From contig NZ_KB375281.1 of assembly GCF_000336555.1 (NCBI RefSeq), positions 1,406,713 to 1,470,712 on the forward strand: a stretch of 64,000 nucleotides of DNA. Direction: 5' to 3'. Below the pieces are notes generated by a model. It was not told the origin of the DNA, ran no database searches, and worked only from the letters and a program-made list of their open reading frames with translations. A program made the position numbers and the translations under genes. Shown here piece after piece: positions 45,631 to 54,594 of this stretch; position 1 is the stretch's first letter; every line of letters starts with the position of its first letter. The stretch is from Afipia clevelandensis ATCC 49720 (GTDB lineage: Bacteria > Pseudomonadota > Alphaproteobacteria > Rhizobiales > Xanthobacteraceae).

Positions 45631-47259
45631 ATGCATGTGGATGTCATCACAAGCCGGGACGCATTGCTCCGCATTCGGAGCAATTGGGAGGCTGTGTATC
45701 AAGCGGACCCCGAAGCGCAGCTTTACATGTCATGGACATGGATCGCCGGATGGTTCGAGAAACTCGGCTGCCAGTGGATCGTTCTCGGCGCGAAGTCCAC
45801 CGCCACTTCACCGGATTACGTCGGCTTCCTCCCGCTGCAATTGCGAACCGAACAGAACCGCGACGGCAGCTTTCGCAATGAACTGCGCACCGGCGGCGGC
45901 TATTTCGCCGGCTACACCGGTTTCATCTGTGATCCGCAGTTTGAGAAAGATGCCATCACCGCTTTTGCGGACCGGACGAAGCAACTGAACTGGTCGCGGC
46001 TGCACCTGGAAAACGTCTTTGCATCGCCGGACCGTCTCAATCTGTTCCTGAGTCAATTTTCCTCACCCGGTTTCGTCACCGAGAAGGTTCAGCGCCCCGA
46101 CGATGGCGACGGTATCGACCACGACATCTATGTCTATGTGAACCTTCCCGAGAGCTGGGACGCCTTCCTCTATGAGCGGCTCGACGCGAAAGCGCGGCGA
46201 AATGCGCGTGCCGCGCTTCGGCAGGCGGAGGACGGCGAATACAGGATCACAACCCCTACACCCGATACGATCAGCGACGACATCGAGGCGCTGCTGAAAT
46301 TCTGGGAGTTGCAATGGGCGGAAAAGCTCGCCGCGCGCTACAATCCGCGCCTGCCCATTGGCATGATGGCGAACTTCCGCAACATGCTGCATTGCTGCTT
46401 CGTCGACAACGCGCTGTATCTGCCAATGCTCTGGCAAGGCGATCACCGGATCGGCATTCAGGCCAGCCTGATCGACTGGAAGAACAAGTCGCTGATCAGC
46501 CTGCTCAACGGACGCGATCGTAACGTCAAGCGCCCGCCTCCCGGCTTCGTGCTGCATCTGCAATGCGTGCGCTGGGGCATCGAGAACGGCTTCAAGGTCT
46601 ATGACCTGCAGACCGGAGACTTTCCCTACAAATATGATTTCGGCGGTATCGAACGGCGGGTCGAATGCCTGCGTATCAGCACACAGGACCTGCGCAACCT
46701 GCGCGGCACGCTCGAACCCCTGAGCGTGCCGGTGGTTCTTGGCCGCGCCATGCGGATGGAAAAGGACGGTGATCTTGCTGGCGCGGCGCGCGCCTGCAGG
46801 CAGATTCTCGAAGCCGATCCGCGGCACGCAGAGGCCACACGGTTACTCAAGAAGCTCGACGCAAGCGAGCGCCGCAACGTGCCGGCTGATCTCACCACTG
46901 CGAAGATCCTTCACCAGCGCGGCCGGATCGCGGAAGCCGAGAAAGCCTATCGGTCTATTCTGGAGTCCGAACCCAAACACGCCGAGGCGGCCTACCTTCT
47001 TGGCGTCCTTCTGCTCCAGCAGCACAGGTTTGAGGCCGCGGAACGTCAGATCGCACGGGCGATCGACCTTCAACCTGCCGCGCCCATGCTTCACTACAAC
47101 CGGGGCGTCGCGCTTCAGCATCTCGGGCGCGCGAGGGACGCGCTTGCGAGTTTCAATTCAGCCATTGCGCTGAAGCCGGACTACGAACTGGCGCTGGTCC
47201 AGCGCAACAGCATCCTGAAAGCCGCTCCGAACATCGGCGTCGATCAAAGTCTTTCCTGA
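45631..47259 (+). CDS. CelD-like GNAT protein with C-terminal TPR repeats
   Basis: Protein of 542 residues. The N-terminal part (about 1-370) is a CelD/BcsL-type acyltransferase of the GNAT fold, with YMSWTWIAGWFEKLG and WDAFLYERLDAKARRNARAALRQAEDGEY. The YDLQTGDFPYKYDFG segment closes the fold. The C-terminal part (about 370-540) has at least four TPR units (for example AEKAYRSILESEPKHAEAAYLLGVLL). CelD-type proteins act in cellulose or exopolysaccharide export; the TPR fusion suggests assembly on a partner. The start at ATG 45631 is preferred over the GTG at 45598. No cellulose genes are adjacent. Confidence 0.85.
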   Translation: MHVDVITSRDALLRIRSNWEAVYQADPEAQLYMSWTWIAGWFEKLGCQWIVLGAKSTATSPDYVGFLPLQLRTEQNRDGSFRNELRTGGGYFAGYTGFICDPQFEKDAITAFADRTKQLNWSRLHLENVFASPDRLNLFLSQFSSPGFVTEKVQRPDDGDGIDHDIYVYVNLPESWDAFLYERLDAKARRNARAALRQAEDGEYRITTPTPDTISDDIEALLKFWELQWAEKLAARYNPRLPIGMMANFRNMLHCCFVDNALYLPMLWQGDHRIGIQASLIDWKNKSLISLLNGRDRNVKRPPPGFVLHLQCVRWGIENGFKVYDLQTGDFPYKYDFGGIERRVECLRISTQDLRNLRGTLEPLSVPVVLGRAMRMEKDGDLAGAARACRQILEADPRHAEATRLLKKLDASERRNVPADLTTAKILHQRGRIAEAEKAYRSILESEPKHAEAAYLLGVLLLQQHRFEAAERQIARAIDLQPAAPMLHYNRGVALQHLGRARDALASFNSAIALKPDYELALVQRNSILKAAPNIGVDQSLS

Positions 47260-47278
47260 GACGTGGCGTCCGTTGCCA

Positions 47279-47307
47279 GTCATGGCCGGGTTTGCCCGGG
47301 CCATGAC
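47279..47307. repeat. REP-like palindrome
   Basis: GTCATGGCCGGG and CCCGGGCCATGAC pair with a one-base bulge and a TTTG loop, the familiar GGCCGGG-type bradyrhizobial intergenic palindrome. It lies between the convergent GNAT-TPR and tautomerase genes and may also act as terminator. Confidence 0.7.
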
Positions 47308-47327
47308 CGCAACGATAGCGGCTTCGG

Positions 47328-47750
47328 TCACGCCGCCGCACTGCGCGGCGCAACTGCGAGCTTGCCGGCGATATAGCGGCGCTCCTGCGTCAACCCGCCG
47401 AAACCGTAAGCATCCGCGCGCGCATCGTGCACGTAGATATAACTCTCGTTGTGCAGCGGCCCGAGCAGGTCATCCATCGTCTTGAAGGTAGCGGCGATGA
47501 AATCCGCCTTCTCGTCCTTGCTGTTGGTGCCATCCGAGATGTGGATGTCGACCCAAACGCTGGCGAGCTTCTGCTCGGTCAGCGAGCGACCGCCCGCGAA
47601 CCAGTCCGACGGATCGACGGACTGCACGATGACAGCCGTGACGTTCGGGTCCTTGTGCAGGATGTCAGCCGACAACCTGGTGACGGCGGCGGCGATGTCG
47701 GCCTTGGGAACCTGACGTTGCGAGGTGTACTGGACTGTAATGAGGGGCAT
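47328..47750 (-). CDS. Tautomerase superfamily protein
   Basis: Protein of 140 residues that begins MPLITVQYTS, so the mature N-terminal proline (Pro2 of the gene product) can act as catalytic base, as in 4-oxalocrotonate tautomerase and malonate semialdehyde decarboxylase relatives. The length is that of two fused tautomerase units. WVDIHISDGTNSKDEKADF is also typical. The ATG at 47750 is required for the proline terminus. It is divergent from the LysR regulator, which is likely to control it. Confidence 0.88.
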   Translation of the reverse strand: MPLITVQYTSQRQVPKADIAAAVTRLSADILHKDPNVTAVIVQSVDPSDWFAGGRSLTEQKLASVWVDIHISDGTNSKDEKADFIAATFKTMDDLLGPLHNESYIYVHDARADAYGFGGLTQERRYIAGKLAVAPRSAAA

Positions 47751-47810
47751 GGTCGTGTCTCCTGTCTTGCGCATCAGCGCGTAACAGGAAGCTAGACCTC
47801 TCCGCATCAT

Positions 47811-47839
47811 ATTGGTATCTTATGTTATGTAATATCAAT
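47811..47839. promoter_or_regulatory. Putative LysR operator between tautomerase and lysR
   Basis: Imperfect dyad ATTGGTAT (47811-47818) and ATATCAAT (47832-47839), one mismatch, AT-rich centre, containing a T-N11-A arrangement. It lies between the divergent starts (47750 and 47862). Confidence 0.55.
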
Positions 47840-47861
47840 CATAACGATACATGATGATGAA

Positions 47862-48713
47862 ATGACCACGCTCGATATCCCGACGGTACAGGCCTTCCTG
47901 CTGGTGGCCGAGTTGCAGAGCTTCACCCGCGCCGCCGAGGTGCTCGGCACGACGCAGGCCAGCGTCAGCATGAAGCTGCAACGGCTGGAAGCGGCACTCG
48001 GAAAGCGTCTGGTGGAACGCTCGCCCCGCGCAGTCCGTCTCACCGCGGACGGTACTGAATTTCAGGAATACGCCCGCGCCTTGATGACGGCTCATGACCG
48101 GGCGCTGTCGGGATCGGCGCCGATCATTCAACAACTGACGCTTGGCATCAGCGATCATGCCGCCGGTCCTGAACTCGTCCCCATTCTTGAAAAGATGAAT
48201 GACGCATCGTCGTCGCTGACGCTGGCTGTCACCATCGACTTCTCGCGCACGCTGCTCGATGCGTTCGACAACGGAGACCTCGACGCCGTGGTGGTGCGGC
48301 AGGAAGGTAGCCGCCGCGGCGGAGAAACACTCTGCACCGACGACTTCGGATGGTTCGCATCGCCGTCGTTCCGCTGGAGCAAGGGCGAAACGCTGCCTGT
48401 CGCGGCCCTCGCCGCGCCCTGCGGCGTGCGCGCAATGGCCATTCGCGCACTCGACAAGCGCCGAGTCAAATGGACCGAAGCCTTCATCGGCGGCGGTGTC
48501 AGCGCGGTCGTGGCTGCCGCGGCGGCTGGACTTGCCGTTGCGCCGCTCGCGAAGCGGATCGCGCCGGCCGGCATGGTCGATGTCGGAATGGCGTTCGGCC
48601 TCCCGACACTCGGCGCATCGAAAGTGATGCTCTATTCGCGCGTCAGCGATGCCTCGAAGCGTGCGGCGCTGCGGATTCTCGCCGCGACCTTCCGCAAGGA
48701 GGCTGCAAGGTAG
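47862..48713 (+). CDS. LysR-family transcriptional regulator
   Basis: Activator/repressor of 283 residues. The N-terminal HTH_1 domain spans about 4-63 (VQAFLLVAELQSFTRAAEVLGTTQASVSMKLQRLEAALGKRLVER). The effector domain is shorter than usual (about 90-280). It is divergent from the tautomerase gene with a dyad between, the classical self- and target-regulating arrangement. Ligand unknown. Confidence 0.92.
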   Translation: MTTLDIPTVQAFLLVAELQSFTRAAEVLGTTQASVSMKLQRLEAALGKRLVERSPRAVRLTADGTEFQEYARALMTAHDRALSGSAPIIQQLTLGISDHAAGPELVPILEKMNDASSSLTLAVTIDFSRTLLDAFDNGDLDAVVVRQEGSRRGGETLCTDDFGWFASPSFRWSKGETLPVAALAAPCGVRAMAIRALDKRRVKWTEAFIGGGVSAVVAAAAAGLAVAPLAKRIAPAGMVDVGMAFGLPTLGASKVMLYSRVSDASKRAALRILAATFRKEAAR

Positions 48714-48721
48714 CCCGCGTT

Positions 48722-49021
48722 TCACATCGTCGGAAGAACGGAAAACATTTCGCCGACGCCGCGCAGCTTCAGCATGTCCTCTGTGGCTGGCTGGTTATCC
48801 ACAACGGACACGCGCGCCATGCCGGGACCGTGCCGGCATTTTTCGATCAGCGCGGCGACGATATCATCCGATCCGAACAGCACAGCTTCGACTGAACCGT
48901 CCTTGCGGTTGCGCGCCCAGCCGCCAAGTCCGCACGTCTCGGCCTCGTCCGCAAGCCATGCGCGATAACCGACGCCCTGCACCTTGCCTCTCACGACGAT
49001 GTGGCGGATGACATCGGCCAT
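48722..49021 (-). CDS. acyP: Acylphosphatase
   Basis: Small enzyme of 99 residues that hydrolyses carboxyl phosphates. The phosphate-binding loop VQGVGYR (Arg20) and the catalytic Asn38 in GWARNRKDGSVE are present. It is last in a minus-strand run behind the C-C lyase and the biotin carboxylase gene, starting 18 bases after the preceding stop. Convergent with lysR. Confidence 0.93.
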   Translation of the reverse strand: MADVIRHIVVRGKVQGVGYRAWLADEAETCGLGGWARNRKDGSVEAVLFGSDDIVAALIEKCRHGPGMARVSVVDNQPATEDMLKLRGVGEMFSVLPTM

Positions 49022-49039
49022 CGCAGCACCTGTATGGCG

Positions 49040-49906
49040 TTACTTCTTCAACCCCAGAAACTCCGCGATACGCGCCTTCACGGCGGCGTCGCGCATCACG
49101 CGATTCGTCAGTTCGCTGGATGGTAAGCCTTTGAGGTTTTTCGGCGATGTTCCGTCACGCAGTTCCTTCAGTGTCTGATAAACCGCCTGGGTTGCTGCGG
49201 CGATCGGCGCATGTCCCTGATTGGCGACACGCACGCGCTGGCTGGCGAGAAATGCGGTATCGGCAAGTTCGCCGTCCGCGCTGCCCATGATGATCGGCAG
49301 CTTGGTCGCGGCGGCAATGGCCTGCAATTCGGCGCGTGTCTTCAGCCCGGTGAAGAACAGCGCATCGACGCCGGTTGTCTCATAGGCTTTTGCACGCGCC
49401 ACCGCATCTTCGATATTGGTAATCGCCGCCGCACCGGTGCGGCCGACAATCACAAGCGACAGATCGGAACGGCCACTGAGCGCGGCCTTCATCTTGCCGA
49501 CACCCTCGTCGATCGAAATCACCTGCGGCTTCGCCTGCCCATAGGCCTGCGGCAGCAACGTGTCCTCGATGGTGAGACCCGCCGCGCCGGCCGCTTCCAG
49601 TTCCTGCACCATGCGGCGGACATTCAGCGCGTTGCCGTAACCGTGATCGGCATCGACCAGCACCGGAATGTTTCCGGCGCGGCAGATGCGCCGCACCTGC
49701 TCGGCGAGTTCAGAGAGCGTGATCAGCAACAGATCCGGATCGCCGAGAATGGTCAGCGAGGCTGCCGAGCCGCCGAACAGGCCAAGCTCGAAGCCGACAT
49801 CTTCAGCAATGCGTGCCGAGATCGGATCGTAAACCGATCCCGGCTTGATGACGTCCTTGCCCGACAGGATCGCCCGGAACGCTTCGCGCTTTTCCTGCGG
49901 GACCAT
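49040..49906 (-). CDS. Isocitrate lyase/PEP mutase family C-C lyase (oxaloacetate decarboxylase-like)
   Basis: Protein of 288 residues on the PEP mutase/ICL TIM barrel. The metal site is VDADHGYGN (Asp85, Asp87, His88) and LTIEDT follows. It lacks the KKCGH-type loop of isocitrate lyase and has the length and motifs of the PA4872-type oxaloacetate decarboxylase subgroup. It starts seven bases after the biotin carboxylase stop, so both are one operon; together they may act on oxaloacetate or related C3/C4 acids. Exact substrate is inferred, not seen. Confidence 0.85.
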   Translation of the reverse strand: MVPQEKREAFRAILSGKDVIKPGSVYDPISARIAEDVGFELGLFGGSAASLTILGDPDLLLITLSELAEQVRRICRAGNIPVLVDADHGYGNALNVRRMVQELEAAGAAGLTIEDTLLPQAYGQAKPQVISIDEGVGKMKAALSGRSDLSLVIVGRTGAAAITNIEDAVARAKAYETTGVDALFFTGLKTRAELQAIAAATKLPIIMGSADGELADTAFLASQRVRVANQGHAPIAAATQAVYQTLKELRDGTSPKNLKGLPSSELTNRVMRDAAVKARIAEFLGLKK

Positions 49907-49913
49907 GGATACC

Positions 49914-51929
49914 TCAAGCGAATTCGAGGATCAGCGCATCGACCGCGAGCGTCGCGCCCGGCGTCGCGGCGACTTTCTTCACCACGCCGTCGCGCTCGGC
50001 CCGCAGCACGTTCTGCATCTTCATCGCCTCGATCACGGCGAGCGTTTCACCGGCCTTGACCTCCTGCCCTTCGGTCACGGCGATAGAGATCACCAGACCT
50101 GGCATCGGGCACAGCACCTTCTTGCCGGTGTCGGCGGCGGAGACCACCGGCATCAGGCGCGCGGCAGCCGCTTCGGTCTCGGTATAGACCTGAACCGGAA
50201 TCTCGAAGCCCTGATGGGCGATGCGGAAACCATTCGGCAGCGGACGGACCTGCGCCACAGCGGGCCGGCCGCCGATGGTGCCGAACCAGACCGGCTCGCC
50301 CGGCTTCCACTGCGAACGCAACAGCACCGGCTGACCGGCATTGCCATCCGCGCCGATCAGGCGAACCGCGATGTCGTCGCCTTCGCGTCCGACCTCGAGC
50401 AGCACCTCGTTGCGATCGAGCCAGACCGCGCGGCGGCGTTCGCGCGAAACCGCCCGGCCCTGCATCTGGCCGGAAATCTGCCGCTTGCGCGCACCGATCA
50501 CATGATCCACCGCCGCCGCGATCGCCGCGATGCTGCTGGCGATATCGCCTTCCGGCGTGCGCGCCGTGAAGCCGCCCGGAAATTCCTCGGCGATGAAGCC
50601 GGTGGAGAGATTGCCCTCGCGCCAGCGCGGATGATTCATCAGCGCCGAGAGGAATGGAATATTGTGGCGAATGCCGTCGACATAGAACGCATCGAGCGCC
50701 TGCGACTGCGCCTCGATGGCGGCGGCGCGCGATGAGGCGTGAGTCACCAGCTTGGCGATCATCGGATCGTAGTAGATCGAGATTTCGCCGCCTTCCTGCA
50801 CGCCAGTGTCGTTGCGCACGGTGATGTCGTCCACCTTGCTCTCGGCGGGCGGACGATACTTCACCAGCCGTCCGATCGACGGCAGGAAGTTGCGGAAGGG
50901 ATCTTCTGCATAGACACGCGATTCCACGGCCCAGCCCGTCAGCGTCACGTCCTTCTGCGCCAGCGTGAGCTTTTCGCCCGCCGCAACGCGGATCATCTGT
51001 TCCACAAGGTCGATACCGGTGATGAGTTCGGTCACCGGATGCTCGACCTGAAGGCGGGTGTTCATTTCGAGGAAGTAGAAGCTCTTGTCCTGCCCCGCGA
51101 CGAATTCCACTGTCCCGGCGGAATCGTAGTTCACAGCCTTGGCCAGCGCGACGGCCTGCTCGCCCATCTTGCGGCGGGTGGCTTCATCGAGCAGCGGCGA
51201 TGGCGCTTCCTCGATCACCTTCTGGTTGCGGCGCTGGATCGAGCATTCGCGCTCACCGAGATAGATCACGTTGCCATGCTTGTCGCCCAGCACCTGGATT
51301 TCGATGTGGCGCGGATCGACGATGAATTTCTCGACGAATACGCGATCGTCACCGAACGAAGCCTTGGCTTCGGCCTTGGCGAGGTTGAAGCCTTCCTCGA
51401 CCTCGTCCCTGGAATGGGCAATGCGCATGCCCTTGCCGCCGCCGCCGGCGGACGCCTTGATCATGACCGGATAGCCGATCTCGTCGGCAATCTTCACGGC
51501 GTGCTTGCCGTCCTCGATTACCCCGAGGAAGCCGGGCACGGTCGAAACCTTGGCCTTGGCCGCCGCCTTCTTGGATTCGATCTTGTCGCCCATGGCGGCA
51601 ATGGCATCGGGGTTCGGTCCGATGAAGACCACCCCGGCGGCTGCGAGAGCGCGCGGGAACGCCTCGCGCTCGGACAGGAAGCCGTAGCCCGGATGCACCG
51701 CCTCGGCGCCGGTCTTGCGGCAGGCCTCGACGATCTTGTCCATGACCAGGTAGCTCTCGGCAGCCTGCGGCGGCCCGATGAAGACCGCCTCGTCGGCCAT
51801 CTCGACATGAAGCGCGTCGCGGTCGGCTTCCGAATAGACGGCGACCGTCTTGATGCCCATCCGGCGCGCGGTCTTGATGACCCGGCAAGCGATTTCGCCG
51901 CGATTGGCGATCAGTATCTTTTTGAACAT
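49914..51929 (-). CDS. pccA: Biotin-dependent acyl-CoA carboxylase alpha subunit (propionyl-CoA carboxylase-like)
   Basis: Alpha chain of 671 residues carrying biotin carboxylase and biotin carrier. The biotin carboxylase N-domain is 1-110 (MFKKILIANRGEIACRV) and ATP-grasp covers about 115-320, with the Gly-rich ASAGGGGKGMR loop. The C-domain follows to about 445, then a BT domain, and last the biotinyl domain with Lys637 in EAMKM as attachment site. This size is that of PccA, longer than AccC. The beta chain (pccB) is not in the window, which is a little unusual. First gene of an operon with the C-C lyase and acylphosphatase. Other acyl-CoA carboxylases (methylcrotonyl, geranyl) are possible. 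Confidence 0.92.
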   Translation of the reverse strand: MFKKILIANRGEIACRVIKTARRMGIKTVAVYSEADRDALHVEMADEAVFIGPPQAAESYLVMDKIVEACRKTGAEAVHPGYGFLSEREAFPRALAAAGVVFIGPNPDAIAAMGDKIESKKAAAKAKVSTVPGFLGVIEDGKHAVKIADEIGYPVMIKASAGGGGKGMRIAHSRDEVEEGFNLAKAEAKASFGDDRVFVEKFIVDPRHIEIQVLGDKHGNVIYLGERECSIQRRNQKVIEEAPSPLLDEATRRKMGEQAVALAKAVNYDSAGTVEFVAGQDKSFYFLEMNTRLQVEHPVTELITGIDLVEQMIRVAAGEKLTLAQKDVTLTGWAVESRVYAEDPFRNFLPSIGRLVKYRPPAESKVDDITVRNDTGVQEGGEISIYYDPMIAKLVTHASSRAAAIEAQSQALDAFYVDGIRHNIPFLSALMNHPRWREGNLSTGFIAEEFPGGFTARTPEGDIASSIAAIAAAVDHVIGARKRQISGQMQGRAVSRERRRAVWLDRNEVLLEVGREGDDIAVRLIGADGNAGQPVLLRSQWKPGEPVWFGTIGGRPAVAQVRPLPNGFRIAHQGFEIPVQVYTETEAAAARLMPVVSAADTGKKVLCPMPGLVISIAVTEGQEVKAGETLAVIEAMKMQNVLRAERDGVVKKVAATPGATLAVDALILEFA

Positions 51930-52095
51930 GGAGTGATCTGGACCTTAAGGAACGGCGGGTTCGGGCCAGGCAGCCCTAAGCCGCAATCTGGCATGCGGGA
52001 CCGGTTGTAACAATTCTGTCGCCGACAGAAACTACACCAAGCTACCGTCCGGCATAGCTGCCCTGAGCGGCAAATCGTCCGAAAGCGAGTCTCCC

Positions 52096-53970
52096 ATGCG
52101 TCGCTCCATAATGCTCTTTTGCTTCGGTTTTCTGGCCTTGTCGTCCGCCAGCTTCGCGCCCCCGGCTTTCGCCCAAAACAGCCAGCCCCGCAACCTGATT
52201 TTGTTTATCCCCGACGGCCTGCGGGCGCTCAAGGTGACCCCGGAAACGGCCCCGGCCATGGCCGCCGTGCGCGACAAGGGGGTGAATTTCAAGAACCCCC
52301 ATTCGCTGTTCCCGACCTTCACCATGGCCAACGCCTCGGGCATGTCCACCGGGCACTACCTCGGCGACACCGGCACCTTCAGCAACTCGATCTACACCGG
52401 CAAGCCGGTCACCTCGGTCGCGAGCCAGGCTGGCACGGTGGTGCCCTTCATCGAGCACGACCAGATTCTGCGGGAGATCGACGAGCAGTTCAACGGTGAC
52501 TACCTCAACGAGGAAACCCTGCTCAAGGCTGCGCGCGAGGCCGGGTTCAGCACCGCCGCAATCGGCAAGGTCGGCCCCACGCTGCTGTTCGATCACACCG
52601 AGCGCACCGGCACCAAAACCATCACCATCGACGACCAGACCGGGGCGACCGAGAAGGACGGCAAGCTGATCGGGATTCCCCTCTCCGACGAAATGAAAGC
52701 AGCGCTAACCGCGGCCAATCTTCCGGATGCCGCGCCGGGACGCGGCGACAATGGCAAGGCGGGCAACTCCAAGACGCCCGGCACGACGGTCGCCAACACC
52801 AAGCAGCAGGACTACTTCGCGGATGTCGCCAGCAAGGTCGTGCTGCCGATGTTCAAGGCCCGCAACAAGCCATTCGTGCTGGTGTTCTGGTCACGCGACC
52901 CCGACGGCACGCAGCACAACCAGGGCGACAGCCTCAACAGCGTGGTTCCGGGCATCAACGGCCCCTCATCGCTCGCAGCTATCAAAAATGCCGACAACAA
53001 CCTCGCGCAATTGCGCAGGGCGCTTGACGATCTCGGCCTCGCAGCCACCACCAACATCATCGTGTCGGCCGATCACGGCTTCTCGACCATCTCCAAGGAG
53101 AGCAAGACCAGTTCGACGGTGAAGAATACCTATCCCGACACGCCGGAAGGCTTTCTTCCGCTCGGCTTCCTCGCGCTCGATCTCGCCAAGGCGCTGGTCC
53201 TGCCGCTGTTCGCTCCGAACAACAAGAATGCGCCGGTCGGTGCGAATGAATATCCAAGGGCCGGCAACGGCCTGCTCGGCAAGGACCCGCTCAAGCCCGA
53301 TCTCGTCGTCGCCACCAACGGCGGATCGGATCTGATCTATGTCCCGAACAAGGACCGCAAGCTGGCGGGCCGCACGGTCAAGGCGCTGCTCGAGCAGGAT
53401 TACGTCAGCGGCATTTTCGTCGAGGACAGCCTGGGGCGTTTTCCCGGCACGCTGCCCCTCTCCCCGCTAAATCTGAAGGGCAAGGCCGTGACGCCGCACC
53501 CGGCCATCGTGGTCAACTTCCGCTCCTACGCAAAGGGGTGTGACGAGCCGACACTGTGCTCGATTTCGATTGCCGATACCATTCTGCGGCAAGGCCAGGG
53601 CATGCATGGCAGTTTCAGCCGCGGCGACACCATGAACTTCATGGCGGCCATCGGTCCTGATTTCAAAGCCGGCTTTGCCAGCGACCTGCCGGTCAGCAAC
53701 GCCGATGTCGGCATCACCGCGGCTCATCTTCTCGGCCTCAAGCGCAAGGCGAAGGGTTCACTGATCGGGCGTGTGATGACGGAAGCCATGCCGAACGGCG
53801 TCACGCCGAAGAGCTACACCGGCACCATCGCCGGCAAGCCCGCGGCCAATGGCCTGCGGACGGTGCTGCAATTCCAGCGGGTGCTGGACCAGCGCTATTT
53901 CGATGTGGCGGGATTTCCGGGCCGGACCGTCGGACTGCCGGAGACAACAAAAACGGCAGGCGCCAGATAG
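52096..53970 (+). CDS. Secreted alkaline phosphatase-superfamily phosphodiesterase
   Basis: Protein of 624 residues with signal peptide (1-27) and a type I phosphodiesterase/nucleotide pyrophosphatase domain. The metal Asp is in FIPDGLR (Asp40) and the nucleophile region FPTFTMANASG is near 72-82. WSRDPDGTQHNQG and SADHGF supply the remaining metal ligands. It is longer than the core domain, with inserts of about 100 residues. Predicted to hydrolyse phosphodiesters in the periplasm; substrate unknown. The last codons lie inside a terminator-like hairpin. Confidence 0.88.
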   Translation: MRRSIMLFCFGFLALSSASFAPPAFAQNSQPRNLILFIPDGLRALKVTPETAPAMAAVRDKGVNFKNPHSLFPTFTMANASGMSTGHYLGDTGTFSNSIYTGKPVTSVASQAGTVVPFIEHDQILREIDEQFNGDYLNEETLLKAAREAGFSTAAIGKVGPTLLFDHTERTGTKTITIDDQTGATEKDGKLIGIPLSDEMKAALTAANLPDAAPGRGDNGKAGNSKTPGTTVANTKQQDYFADVASKVVLPMFKARNKPFVLVFWSRDPDGTQHNQGDSLNSVVPGINGPSSLAAIKNADNNLAQLRRALDDLGLAATTNIIVSADHGFSTISKESKTSSTVKNTYPDTPEGFLPLGFLALDLAKALVLPLFAPNNKNAPVGANEYPRAGNGLLGKDPLKPDLVVATNGGSDLIYVPNKDRKLAGRTVKALLEQDYVSGIFVEDSLGRFPGTLPLSPLNLKGKAVTPHPAIVVNFRSYAKGCDEPTLCSISIADTILRQGQGMHGSFSRGDTMNFMAAIGPDFKAGFASDLPVSNADVGITAAHLLGLKRKAKGSLIGRVMTEAMPNGVTPKSYTGTIAGKPAANGLRTVLQFQRVLDQRYFDVAGFPGRTVGLPETTKTAGAR

Positions 53971-53981
53971 CGCCTGCCGTT
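53952..53981. terminator. Hairpin spanning the phosphodiesterase stop codon
   Basis: Perfect 12-bp stem AACGGCAGGCGC/GCGCCTGCCGTT, loop CAGATA, followed by CTCTAACTT. The TAG stop lies at 53968-53970, inside loop and right arm, so termination and translation end overlap. Confidence 0.75.
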
Positions 53982-53997
53982 CTCTAACTTTGAAGCC

Positions 53998-54594
53998 TTA
54001 CATGCCGAGGTCGAAGACGTTCGGCAGCGTATGAGCGAGCGGCATGGTCGCCGCGCCGATCAGGGTCGCGACCAGCCGCATCAGCGCGCGGTTGTTGCGG
54101 CGGGTGCCGCGCATCTGGCTGGCGATCCATTCCAGCACTTCGATGTTGACGCCGACTGCGGTGGTCGGCGCCCAGCTTTCGATCGCGGTTTCAGGCGACA
54201 GCGCAACCGAACGCGGCGGCACGGGCAGCCCGGAGGCCGCAGCAGCGTGATGGACGATGGCCTTGGCGAACAGATCGTCGAACTGGCCGTCGTCAGTGCG
54301 CTCGCTTGCGGCGCGGTTGATCTCGAACAGCGTTTCGGCTTCGGCGCGGCTGACCGGCTCGTTGGTGTTGGCGGCGGCATTGAGAATGCGCGCGCACCAG
54401 GCGGCGTCAGCGGCATCCAGCGCGCGGGAGAAATGAATCCGGCCCGTGGTCGTCGGCCCCTCACCCGTAATCACGCCATCGCGCACAAAAGCAAGCGCGT
54501 GAGCCGAGACATCGCGGTCTGCGGTGAGGCCGGTTTCGATTTTCCGGATCAGGTCGGAAAGCGGGGCATTGGAGATGATCTGGGCGGACGTCAT
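53998..54594 (-). CDS. Conserved hypothetical protein
   Basis: Protein of 198 residues, helical, with no signal peptide. A central FEINRAASERTDDGQFDDLFAKAIVHHAAAASG and a late NNRALMRLVATLIGA are its distinctive segments. Acidic/hydrophobic pattern resembles TerB-like helical domains, but this is only a suggestion. Convergent with the phosphodiesterase. Confidence 0.72.
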   Translation of the reverse strand: MTSAQIISNAPLSDLIRKIETGLTADRDVSAHALAFVRDGVITGEGPTTTGRIHFSRALDAADAAWCARILNAAANTNEPVSRAEAETLFEINRAASERTDDGQFDDLFAKAIVHHAAAASGLPVPPRSVALSPETAIESWAPTTAVGVNIEVLEWIASQMRGTRRNNRALMRLVATLIGAATMPLAHTLPNVFDLGM

